Source: JBBECE01 sp040881985 (GTDB lineage: Bacteria; Pseudomonadota; Alphaproteobacteria; Rhizobiales; Devosiaceae). Taken from it: a DNA stretch of 64,000 nucleotides. Below, in pieces: positions 17,707-25,587 of the stretch. Under the pieces are notes generated by a model, which was given only the letters and a program-made list of their open reading frames with translations, had not been told where the DNA came from and made no database searches. The stretch's first letter is position 1. Every line of letters starts with the position of its first letter. A program made the translations under genes and the position numbers. The DNA is taken from assembly GCA_040881985.1 (NCBI GenBank), contig JBBECE010000032.1:15868-79867 (forward strand), written 5' to 3'.

Positions 17707-18339
17707 TCAGCTCGTCAGGACAATCCGCACGAGGTCGGCGGTATTGCGAGCGCCGAGCTTTTCCATGACTCGGGCACGGTGTACCTCGATAGTGCGCGGC
17801 GAAATACCCAGCTGACGACCGGCCTCCTTGTTGGACTGGCCGTTGGTGACGAGCTGCAGCACCTCGCGTTCGCGCGGGGTCAATTGGCTGAAGCCGCGAA
17901 TCTCGACCGGCCGCTGGCCACCCTGGACGGCGCCGATATGGACGTCGCGGCGCAGCGCATCGCGAACCGAGCGCACGAAGCGTTCGGTGTCGACGGGCTT
18001 GGTGAAGACGTCGGCGGCGCCGGCCTTCATCGCCTGGACGGCCTTGTCGACGCTCGGCTCGTCCGAGATCATGAAAACCGGAGCCCCAGTTCGCATCGTC
18101 TTGACCCGGTTGAGCGCGGGAAGTGTGTCCGCGCCGTCGACCATCAGGTTGATGATGAAGACATCCGGGATTCGGCGGTCGAGAGCCGCGAACAGGTCGT
18201 CGATCTTGCCGGAAAAACCGGTCTGGAAACCCTCCAGACGGAACAGAACGCTGAAGGCCTCGCAGGTCGACATGTCGGAATCGACGATGTGGACGAAGCG
18301 GTCGCGATTGAATGAGTTTCGGTAATATACGTCGTTCAT
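17707..18339 (-). CDS. FixJ-type response regulator with atypical receiver (Asn at phospho-acceptor)
   Basis: A 210-aa two-domain regulator, with an N-terminal receiver (about residues 14-125) and a LuxR-type helix-turn-helix (LTPREREVLQLVTNGQSNKE, about residues 150-205). The acid pair is present (IVDSD, Asp20/Asp22), as are the switch Ser92 and the conserved Lys114 (FTKP). The expected phospho-acceptor position in FIINLMVDG is Asn64 rather than Asp. This suggests phosphorylation-independent control or a different ligand. The ATG at 18339 has AGGGG about seven bases upstream. No sensor kinase gene is adjacent. Confidence 0.85.
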   Translation of the reverse strand: MNDVYYRNSFNRDRFVHIVDSDMSTCEAFSVLFRLEGFQTGFSGKIDDLFAALDRRIPDVFIINLMVDGADTLPALNRVKTMRTGAPVFMISDEPSVDKAVQAMKAGAADVFTKPVDTERFVRSVRDALRRDVHIGAVQGGQRPVEIRGFSQLTPREREVLQLVTNGQSNKEAGRQLGISPRTIEVHRARVMEKLGARNTADLVRIVLTS

Positions 18340-18687
18340 GAAATGCCCCTGAACCTGTCGCCTGGAATGAAGGGCACGGACGGGCTTCCGAGGTGAGAAG
18401 GCGGCGATCCGCGGTGTCGGTATTCCACTCGCCAAGGTTGCATCGACCCTGACCAACATGACCCCTACGACTCAACCCTGACGGGAATATATTCTGTTGC
18501 GTAACCGGATTTGCGCATAGATGACTTATCCTTAGTGGATAACACCTAGATCAGGACGCATACACGCGGGCCCATCAAAATACAATCTAGAATTGCAAAT
18601 GAGCATGATCGGTTGGCGAGCGGGCCGAGCCTCGGTTCACGCGAAATGGTCCGCCCGGTACCTTGTTTGCGGCGTTCCGGGTGGCGA
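18340..18687. other. Intergenic region, 348 bp, no gene seen
   Basis: This stretch lies upstream of the regulator gene and downstream of mscL. I see no convincing coding frame. It includes a more AT-rich patch (about 18480-18600) with the 10-bp palindrome GAATATATTC at 18485-18494, which could belong to the regulator's promoter. No clear terminator hairpin for mscL is visible. Confidence 0.4.
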
Positions 18688-19107
18688 CTAGCGGGTCTTG
18701 AGCAGATCGCGGATTTCGGTGAGCAAGGCTTCCTGTCGGGACGGCGCCGGCGGTGGCGCCGCCGGCTGAGTGCGGCGGAGCATGTTGACCCCCTTGACCA
18801 CCATGAACAGGACCAGCGCGATGATGAGGAACTTAATGACCGCGTTGATGAAGAGGCCGACATTAAGCGTCGCCACGCCGAGCTCTTTCGCCTGGGCGGT
18901 GGATACAATTGCGCGGCCGCCGGCGTCGCCGACCACCACCAACAGGTTAGAGAAATCGATGCCGCCGATGAGCAGGCCGATCACCGGCATGAAAATGTCG
19001 TCGACGATCGAGGCGACGATGGCCCCGAAAGCCACCCCGACAATAATCCCGACCGCCATGTCGACCATGTTGCCCTTGAGGGCGAATTCGCGAAATTCTT
19101 TGAGCAT
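18688..19107 (-). CDS. mscL: Large-conductance mechanosensitive channel MscL
   Basis: A 139-aa homopentameric inner-membrane channel that opens under membrane tension to release solutes during hypo-osmotic shock. The N-terminus MLKEFREFALKGNMVDMAVG and the pore helix GIIVGVAFGAIVASIVDDI are canonical. The second helix is INAVIKFLIIALVLFMVV. A proline-rich linker leads to the C-terminal bundle helix EALLTEIRDLLKTR. The start at 19107 has GGAGAG upstream. The gene is divergent from the PodJ-like gene. Confidence 0.95.
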   Translation of the reverse strand: MLKEFREFALKGNMVDMAVGIIVGVAFGAIVASIVDDIFMPVIGLLIGGIDFSNLLVVVGDAGGRAIVSTAQAKELGVATLNVGLFINAVIKFLIIALVLFMVVKGVNMLRRTQPAAPPPAPSRQEALLTEIRDLLKTR

Positions 19108-19326
19108 GGAAAGCTCTCCCTGGTGATGGGCCGGTTGACGCCGGAGCCGCGGCCAGATCGTCGAAGCCGGCGTCTCGGGCCCGCCGGCGGTACAAATTTA
19201 GCCGAACGGGTGCGCAAATGACGCAATTTGCAACAGAATTAACCCGTTCTTTACCATGTTTTCCGAATGCTAGGGCGCATCGAAGTCCTCATGGCGATCC
19301 CACTGCCCGGAAGGATCGCGTCCTAC

Positions 19327-22300
19327 ATGGAAAAGATAATGGCCCAAGAGCGCGCGCATCCGTCGAATGAAGCCGCAACCGATACAGCCGGCGACGCCGG
19401 TCGAGGCGCCGAGTGGAACGCGCTGCGCGACGACCTCGACGATATCCTCAAGGAAGCCGAGAGCGCGCTTGACGCCGACGCCGCCCGCGAGGCCGAGCGC
19501 GAGAAGAGCACCCACGAGACGCACGTGTTTCTCGATCACATCAATTCGCTGCGCAGCCAGCTCAAGCAGCAAAATGAAAAATCGGTCCCTTCTCCCGACC
19601 GCCGTCGCGAAGGGCCGCAGCCGGTGCAGCGGTCCGAGGAGCCCGGCGGGTCCAAAATGCCCGAGGCGGGCCGCAATCCGGTGGGCGAATCGCTGCAAGC
19701 CGCGATCGAGAAGATTCGCGCCGGTCAGAAACTTTCGGCGCCGCCGAAGCGCGAGCAGGCGGCGAACGATTCCGGCAAGTCCGGTCCGGGCCTTAACGAC
19801 ATTGTCGAGATGACGGCGCGTCTGGCCGACCGGATCGGAAACTTCGAGCGTTCGGTTGGCGAGCGATTCGACAAGATCTTGGATACGGCCGCGGTGGCCC
19901 GGCAGATCGGTCTGTTGACCGAGACGGTCGGGCAGATGTCGCAGCTCGTCAAGAAGGCCGGCGACACCTCGAAACTCGAAAGCAAGCTCGCCGAATTCCT
20001 CACCCTCGAACGCGCCGATCCGGCGGTTGACATGCTGTCGGGCCGGATGGAACGACTCAATGAATCGGTGCGCAAGCTGGCCGACATTCAGGTCAGGCAA
20101 GTCAGGCGCGGCGAACGCGGGGTGCCCGCAGGCGCCGCCGATCAGCAAGTCGCGTTGACCCAGCATATCGAGGCGTCGATCCGCTCGCTTTACGACAAAC
20201 TCGACGCACTCGAGCGGTCGGTGGCGATCGCGCCCGCCGAAATGGAGCGGTTGTCCCATGGCATTGGCACCCTCGCCGCGGCGCTCGAGAAGGAAGGACG
20301 CATCGAGGCGGTCAGCGACGAGCTGATCGGCCGCGTCAACGCCATCGCGTCGTATGTCGAAACGCTCGAGCCAAGCGAGGGCTCGACCGGCTTCGTCGAG
20401 CTGAAGGGTGAGATCAACACGCTGCGCCGCTACATGGTCGAGGCCTTCGAGCCCCGCTTCGACGCCCTGGAAACGCGGATCAAGGACCTGAGCGCCCGGA
20501 TGGCCGGCGACCCGGACGGCATTGGTCAGGAGTTGCTCGAGGAACAGCTGAGGCTGCTGGTCGCCAAGGTGGATCAGGCGGGCGCAATGCTCTCCGGTCT
20601 CAGCAAGCGGCAGGCCGAGCTCGCCGAGCGGCAGCCACCCGATCTTGCCAGGCTCGTCGATCTCATCGCGGCGAAAACCGCCGCCGAGGTCAATGCGCAC
20701 CGGCCCGCCGATACGATCGGGGTCTCGAACATCGCGGTCGCCGCGATGCGCGAATCGATCGCCCAGGTCGATCGAAGGCTCGACAATCTGCAGGATACGC
20801 TGAAACGCCTGCACAGGGCCCAGCAAGGGGCGACGCCTCAGAGCCCCGGCAAGCCGGCCGAAGCCAGCGCCAGGATGGCGCCGGCCGAATCGGGTGCAAC
20901 ACGGTCCGCCCTGCCGTTCGACGAGCCGCCCTCCCCGCCGCCGGCCTACTTACCGCCACCGCGGGGCGAGTTGCCCGCCAAACCCACCTCGACGCTCGGG
21001 CAGAGTGCCGACGACGTCTTCAAGCGGGCGGCCGAAAAGGCTGCGACGCGGGCGAGCGAAGCGCAGATCAAATCGGGGCGCGAGGAACAACGCGAGAACT
21101 CGCCCGTCAGCCGCGAAAGCTTCATCGAGGCGGCCCGGCGCGCCGCGCAGCGATCAACCGAAGCGAGTGTGCTTGACGCTAACGGCGGGTTCCTCGGCAA
21201 GGCCCTGGCCCGGCTCAAGCGCAAGAGCCCCGAAGAGCCCGGGGACAATGAGGAGCCCGAAGCCCCGGTGCCGCCCAAAGAGGCAGCGCCCGCCGAGACG
21301 AAATCAGCCGACGAGGTCGTGATCGAGGAGCCGGACGTCCATGCGAGCGCCGAGGAGGAGCGGGAAAGTTTCTTGAGCCGGCACCGCCGGCCGATCCTCT
21401 TGGCGGCTTCCTTCGTGGCAGTGGGGTTGATGACGCTGAACTTGATCGGCCAGCGCCTGAACTCCTCGCAGGGCGAGTCCATCGAAATGGCCAGCGCTGA
21501 GCCGGCAACTCTCGCGGTCGCCGCCGAAATCGAGGTGCCGACCGGACTCGAGCCGGGCGAAGAGGCCGCCCCCTCGGAAGTACGCAAGGTCGGCGCGGTA
21601 GCCGACGCGATTACGCCAGACTCGACCCTTGTGGGCGGCGCTATCGAAAAGCCAGCGACGCTCGATATGGACCTCGCATTCGCCGACGCCGCTCCCGACT
21701 CAGTGGTGACCGGCAGCATCGACGAGACGACGCCGGTGATCGGGGTCGGCCCGCTGGCGCTGCGTGAAGCGGCGGAGGCTGGCGATGCGCGGGCCCAGTT
21801 CGAGATCGCGGCGATCTACACCGAGGGACGGGCGGCGCCGCAGGACTATGGCGCGGCGGCGCTCTGGTACGAGCGTTCGGCGACGAGCGGGTTCGCGCCG
21901 GCGCAATACCGGCTCGGCAATCTCTATGAAAACGGCCGCGGGGTGGCGCTGGATCTGGAGCTGGCGCGGCAGTGGTATCAGGCGGCGGCCGAAGCCGGTA
22001 ACCGGATGGCGATGCACAATCTCGCGGCGCTCTATGCGGGCGGGCTGCTGACGACCCAGGACTTCGCCTCGGCGGCGATGTGGTTCGAAAAGGCCGCCGG
22101 ACTCGGGGTCAAGGACAGCCAATTCAATTTCGGCATGTTGTATGCGCGCGGGCTCGGCGTGAGGCAGGACTTCGTTCGCTCCTATATGTGGTTCGACCTC
22201 GCGGCGCTTGGCGGAGACACCGACGCGGCGACGGCGCGCGACGACATCGCCCGGTCACTCGACGCCGACGCCTTGAGGCTCGCTCAGGGGCTTGTCGAGG

Positions 22301-22578
22301 CCTGGCGGATCGGGACGATCGACATCGCCGCCAACTACGCCCCGATCGGGACATGGGCAGCGAACTTCGACCCCGGCCAGTCGATCACCGACCCTCAAAT
22401 CGTCATGCAGGTGCAGCAGGTTCTGGCACAGCTCGGCTACGAAGTCGGCGAGGCGGACGGGGTGATCGGACCGAGGACGGGGATCGCAATCAGGGCGTTC
22501 GAGGCCGCAGCCGGGATGAGCGAGACCGGGATGATCAATCCACGGCTCCTGGCAGTCCTCGGCAGCCAGCCGGTCTAG
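19327..22578 (+). CDS. PodJ-like polarity/localization protein with Sel1 repeats and peptidoglycan-binding domain
   Basis: A 1083-aa bitopic protein. Residues 1 to about 690 are charged and rich in predicted coiled coil with Pro/Ala-rich linkers. One transmembrane helix (about 689-712, RPILLAASFVAVGLMTLNLI) follows. The periplasmic part has an acidic linker, four to five Sel1-type TPR repeats (about 808-990, for example AQYRLGNLYENGRGVALD) and a peptidoglycan-binding domain (about 1022-1083, LGYEVGEADGVIGPRTG). This architecture matches PodJ/PodJL pole-organising factors. The start is uncertain: ATGs at 19267, 19327 and 19339 are in frame and none has a strong ribosome site. Confidence 0.8.
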   Translation: MEKIMAQERAHPSNEAATDTAGDAGRGAEWNALRDDLDDILKEAESALDADAAREAEREKSTHETHVFLDHINSLRSQLKQQNEKSVPSPDRRREGPQPVQRSEEPGGSKMPEAGRNPVGESLQAAIEKIRAGQKLSAPPKREQAANDSGKSGPGLNDIVEMTARLADRIGNFERSVGERFDKILDTAAVARQIGLLTETVGQMSQLVKKAGDTSKLESKLAEFLTLERADPAVDMLSGRMERLNESVRKLADIQVRQVRRGERGVPAGAADQQVALTQHIEASIRSLYDKLDALERSVAIAPAEMERLSHGIGTLAAALEKEGRIEAVSDELIGRVNAIASYVETLEPSEGSTGFVELKGEINTLRRYMVEAFEPRFDALETRIKDLSARMAGDPDGIGQELLEEQLRLLVAKVDQAGAMLSGLSKRQAELAERQPPDLARLVDLIAAKTAAEVNAHRPADTIGVSNIAVAAMRESIAQVDRRLDNLQDTLKRLHRAQQGATPQSPGKPAEASARMAPAESGATRSALPFDEPPSPPPAYLPPPRGELPAKPTSTLGQSADDVFKRAAEKAATRASEAQIKSGREEQRENSPVSRESFIEAARRAAQRSTEASVLDANGGFLGKALARLKRKSPEEPGDNEEPEAPVPPKEAAPAETKSADEVVIEEPDVHASAEEERESFLSRHRRPILLAASFVAVGLMTLNLIGQRLNSSQGESIEMASAEPATLAVAAEIEVPTGLEPGEEAAPSEVRKVGAVADAITPDSTLVGGAIEKPATLDMDLAFADAAPDSVVTGSIDETTPVIGVGPLALREAAEAGDARAQFEIAAIYTEGRAAPQDYGAAALWYERSATSGFAPAQYRLGNLYENGRGVALDLELARQWYQAAAEAGNRMAMHNLAALYAGGLLTTQDFASAAMWFEKAAGLGVKDSQFNFGMLYARGLGVRQDFVRSYMWFDLAALGGDTDAATARDDIARSLDADALRLAQGLVEAWRIGTIDIAANYAPIGTWAANFDPGQSITDPQIVMQVQQVLAQLGYEVGEADGVIGPRTGIAIRAFEAAAGMSETGMINPRLLAVLGSQPV

Positions 22579-22728
22579 GACCCTCCACAGAGGCTTTCGC
22601 CGCCGTCCGCGCCAATCGCCGGGCGGCGGTTTCGTCTCGCGCCTAGCCTCTTCGGGCCGCGTTGACACGCCGGGCGGGCGGCGCGTAAGCAGTCCGCCAG
22701 GCCATCCCCCCGTCCGGGACGCACGACA

Positions 22729-23658
22729 GTGCAGCTTTACCTGCCCATCGCGGAGCTTTCGCTCAACATTTTTCTGCTGATGGCGATGGGCGGCACGGTC
22801 GGGTTTCTGTCCGGTCTTTTCGGAGTGGGTGGGGGGTTCCTTTTGACCCCGCTCCTCATCTTTTCAGGCATTCCCGCCCCGGTTGCCGTCGCTTCGGTGA
22901 CCAGCCAGGTCGTCGCGGCATCAACCTCGGGGGCGCTCAGCTACTACCGGCGCGGCGGCATCGATTTCAAACTGGCGCTCTACCTTGTGCTTGCCGGAAT
23001 CATCGGGGCGGTGGCGGGGGTATGGACGTTTGGCTGGCTGCAGTCGATCGGCCAGCTCGAAGTGACGATTTCGCTCTGCTACTTCGTCTTCTTGGGTTCG
23101 ATCGGCGCGATCATGCTCTACGAGGCGGCGCGCGCGATGCTGCGGACCCGGGCCGGTCAGGCGGCGTCGCGGCACTTGCCCGGTCAGCATAATTGGATGC
23201 AGGGGCTGCCGCTCAGGATCCGGTTCAAGCGCTCGCAGCTCTATGTAAGCGTCATCCCGGTGGTGGCGATCGGGATCGTGATCGGCTTCATCGGCTCGCT
23301 GCTCGGCATCGGCGGCGGCTTCATGCTGGTGCCGGCGCTGATCTACCTCCTCAGGGTACCGGGCAACGTGGTCATCGGCACCTCGCTGTTGCATGTTCTC
23401 TGCATCATGGCGGCGACGACGGTGCTGCACGCGGTCTCGAGCCACACCGTCGATATCATCCTCGCCTTCACTCTGATGATTGGCTCGGTGATCGGGGCGC
23501 AATTCGGCGCCTCGGCCGGCAAGCGGCTCAGGGGCGAGCAGTTGCGGCTGCTATTGGCGCTGCTGGTGCTTGGGGTCGCGATCCGGTTCGCGGCCTCGTT
23601 GCTGATTGCGCCGGCGGACCCGTTCTCGATGGCGATCCTGGCGCAAGGAGCAATCTGA
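22729..23658 (+). CDS. TauE/SafE-family anion exporter/permease
   Basis: A 309-aa membrane protein with about eight helices in two homologous halves. Each half opens with the family motif (GFLSGLFGVGGGFLLTPLL and GFIGSLLGIGGGFMLVPAL). The family moves sulfite, sulfoacetate and related anions. The start is a GTG at 22729. The stop (TGA) overlaps the ATG of the next gene by one base, and that gene encodes a TIGR02186-type protein. The pairing recurs widely in alphaproteobacteria and suggests a joint complex. The substrate is unknown. Confidence 0.88.
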   Translation: MQLYLPIAELSLNIFLLMAMGGTVGFLSGLFGVGGGFLLTPLLIFSGIPAPVAVASVTSQVVAASTSGALSYYRRGGIDFKLALYLVLAGIIGAVAGVWTFGWLQSIGQLEVTISLCYFVFLGSIGAIMLYEAARAMLRTRAGQAASRHLPGQHNWMQGLPLRIRFKRSQLYVSVIPVVAIGIVIGFIGSLLGIGGGFMLVPALIYLLRVPGNVVIGTSLLHVLCIMAATTVLHAVSSHTVDIILAFTLMIGSVIGAQFGASAGKRLRGEQLRLLLALLVLGVAIRFAASLLIAPADPFSMAILAQGAI

Positions 23659-24419
23659 TGCGCCGCCTCGCCGCGCTGCTGCTGATCTGGGCGGGGCTGG
23701 TGGCCGGGCCGGCCTTCGGGCAACGGCTCATCGCGGCCACCTCGGACCCGGAAGTCTCGATCGACTCGACATTTTCGGGTGAGTCGATCACGCTGTTCGG
23801 CGCGATCGAGCCTGAGCTCGGCGCGAGCGAGGTCCCGGCCGGCACCTACCACATCATCATCGCCATTCGCGGTCCGAGCCATGACCGGGTGGCGCGGCTC
23901 AAAGAGCGCGTCCTCGGGGTCTGGCTGAACCGGCAACAAGCCGTTTTCAAAAACTTTCCCGCCTACTTCTGGATCGTCTCCAGCGCCCCTGTCGAACAAA
24001 TCACCGATGCCGAAACGCTCGATCGCGAGCTGCTGACTTTCGAGTCGCAAACCCGAACCGGCGCCGAGGCCAACGACTCGATGACGGCGCTGTTCGGAAC
24101 CGAATTGGTCAGGCTGATGCAGGCGAAGGGGCTTTTCGGTAGCGAATCCAGGGCTGTACAGTTTCTTTCGGACCGGCTCTATCAGGCACGGATCGATCTG
24201 CCGGCGTTTGTGCCGAACGGAAATTTCCTATCCAGAACAATGCTCTTCCGGGATGGCGAACTGGTCGCCAGCAAGGCGCAGCGCTTCACGGTGCGCACCG
24301 CCGGACTCGACCGGTTCGTGGTGGAAGCCTCGCGAAATCAATCACTTGCCTACGGACTCGCCTGTGTCCTATTGGCGCTCGGGACAGGCTGGCTGAGCGG
24401 GGCCGCCTTCCGGCGCTAG
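23658..24419 (+). CDS. TIGR02186-family membrane-anchored protein (TauE partner)
   Basis: A 253-aa protein with a cleavable signal (LAALLLIWAGLVAGPAFG-Q), a beta-rich periplasmic domain (SGESITLFGAIE, YHIIIAIRGP, YFWIVSSAPV) and one C-terminal membrane helix. It matches TIGR02186 proteins, which are encoded beside TauE/SafE permeases. The ATG at 23658 shares a base with the permease stop, so translation is coupled. Its job may be to help assemble or gate the permease from the periplasmic side; this is inference. Confidence 0.82.
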   Translation: MRRLAALLLIWAGLVAGPAFGQRLIAATSDPEVSIDSTFSGESITLFGAIEPELGASEVPAGTYHIIIAIRGPSHDRVARLKERVLGVWLNRQQAVFKNFPAYFWIVSSAPVEQITDAETLDRELLTFESQTRTGAEANDSMTALFGTELVRLMQAKGLFGSESRAVQFLSDRLYQARIDLPAFVPNGNFLSRTMLFRDGELVASKAQRFTVRTAGLDRFVVEASRNQSLAYGLACVLLALGTGWLSGAAFRR

Positions 24420-24421
24420 CG

Positions 24422-24877
24422 ATGACCGATAACCCGCTCCCGAGGATTGTGATCTGGGCGGGGTGGGCCGGGCTGATACCCTTCTCTATCGCCTTGATAT
24501 TGAATGTGTTTCCGGCGTTGTCGCCGTTCGATCCGGTGATCCTCGAGCGGGCGGTGCTCGGTTACGGGGCGCTGACGCTGAGCTTTCTCGGCGGGGTGCG
24601 CTGGGGCATCCGGATGCAGGGCGGGCGGGGCGGAGACTTCTCCTATCTTCTTGGAATCATTGGTGCAATCGTGGGGCTGGCAACGCTGTTGATGCCCTAT
24701 CAATTGGGACTTGCGGTGCTGATCGTGGCGTTTGGCGCGCAGGGGGCGTGGGATGTTTTGAGTGGCACAGACGGAGGCGTTCCCAAGCGTTATTCTGCAC
24801 TCAGGATAACGTTAACACTGGGAACTTCTGCCATCGTTTTGGCCCTCTTCGCCAGCGAGGCGCTTTTCCCCGCCTAG
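24422..24877 (+). CDS. DUF3429 membrane protein
   Basis: A 151-aa protein with about five predicted helices (for example LIPFSIALILNVFPAL and YLLGIIGAIVGLATLLM). The LSFLGGVRWGI segment typifies DUF3429 proteins, whose function is unknown. It starts two bases after the stop of the TIGR02186 gene and so belongs to the same transcription unit. Its stop codon overlaps the stop of the convergent pdeM gene (shared CTA/TAG around 24874-24877). Confidence 0.78.
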   Translation: MTDNPLPRIVIWAGWAGLIPFSIALILNVFPALSPFDPVILERAVLGYGALTLSFLGGVRWGIRMQGGRGGDFSYLLGIIGAIVGLATLLMPYQLGLAVLIVAFGAQGAWDVLSGTDGGVPKRYSALRITLTLGTSAIVLALFASEALFPA

Positions 24878-25587
24878 CCGTCGACAAGGTGCCGCCGCGC
24901 GACCGGATAAAGACGGTCGCGACCGAGCATCAACACGTTCAGCCGATGCAGAGTAAAGAGCCCCGCGAAACCGGGACCGAGCACGTTGAGCGAACCGGTG
25001 GCGACGCCGTAGGCGGGAAGGATCAAGCGCGCGTCGTCCCAGGCGAAGCAGGGGCGCCGGGTCGAGCGGCCATTGAGCTTGACGCGGGCGGCCGGATGCA
25101 GATGTCCGGCGATCTGGCGAGTGCGTTTCGGGTCGGGCTCGTGGCTGAGCCTCAGCCCGTCGACCTCGAGCGCGTCGCGGCACTCCCCGCCAAGCCCGTG
25201 CGGGGCGGGATCATGATTGCCGGCGATCCAGGTCCAGTCGCGCCCGGTCATCAATTGGACCAGCGCGGCGCGATCGCGGTCGAGCAAAGTAGAAGGGCCT
25301 TCGTCGCGGTGAAAACTGTCCCCCAAGCAGGCGACGCGCCCAGCACCGGTAAAGGCGAGGTCGGCGCTGAGATATTCCAGTGTCGCACCGGTATCGTAGG
25401 GTGGCAGGAACTGGCCGGCCGGCGCGTAAGACGACATTTTTTCAAGATGCAGATCGGCGACGAGCAGCGTCGACTCGACGGGCCAGTAGAGCGCGCCGGA
25501 CAGGAGCGCCATGAATTCGTGCGCGGCGAATTCGAGCGGATGGGCTTCGTCCGCCGGATGACGACGTGGTGTCGCGGAAATGCTCAT
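24874..25587 (-). CDS. pdeM: Ligase-associated metallophosphoesterase PdeM
   Basis: A 237-aa calcineurin-like phosphoesterase of the ligase-associated DNA repair group. The metal-binding motifs are VADLHLEK, CLGDSFHRDEG, IAGNHDP and AGHLHPAA. It is expected to act as a nuclease or phosphodiesterase with the adjacent helicase. Its ATG (25585-25587) overlaps the helicase stop in an ATGA arrangement. In many alphaproteobacteria the pair accompanies an ATP-dependent DNA ligase and an exonuclease; those genes are not in this window. Confidence 0.9.
   Translation of the reverse strand: MSISATPRRHPADEAHPLEFAAHEFMALLSGALYWPVESTLLVADLHLEKMSSYAPAGQFLPPYDTGATLEYLSADLAFTGAGRVACLGDSFHRDEGPSTLLDRDRAALVQLMTGRDWTWIAGNHDPAPHGLGGECRDALEVDGLRLSHEPDPKRTRQIAGHLHPAARVKLNGRSTRRPCFAWDDARLILPAYGVATGSLNVLGPGFAGLFTLHRLNVLMLGRDRLYPVARRHLVDG

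Noticed and set aside
19270..20826. Long minus-strand open frame opposite the PodJ-like gene
   Set aside because: Shadow of a GC-rich coding frame; no recognisable domain, and the plus-strand protein has clear architecture.
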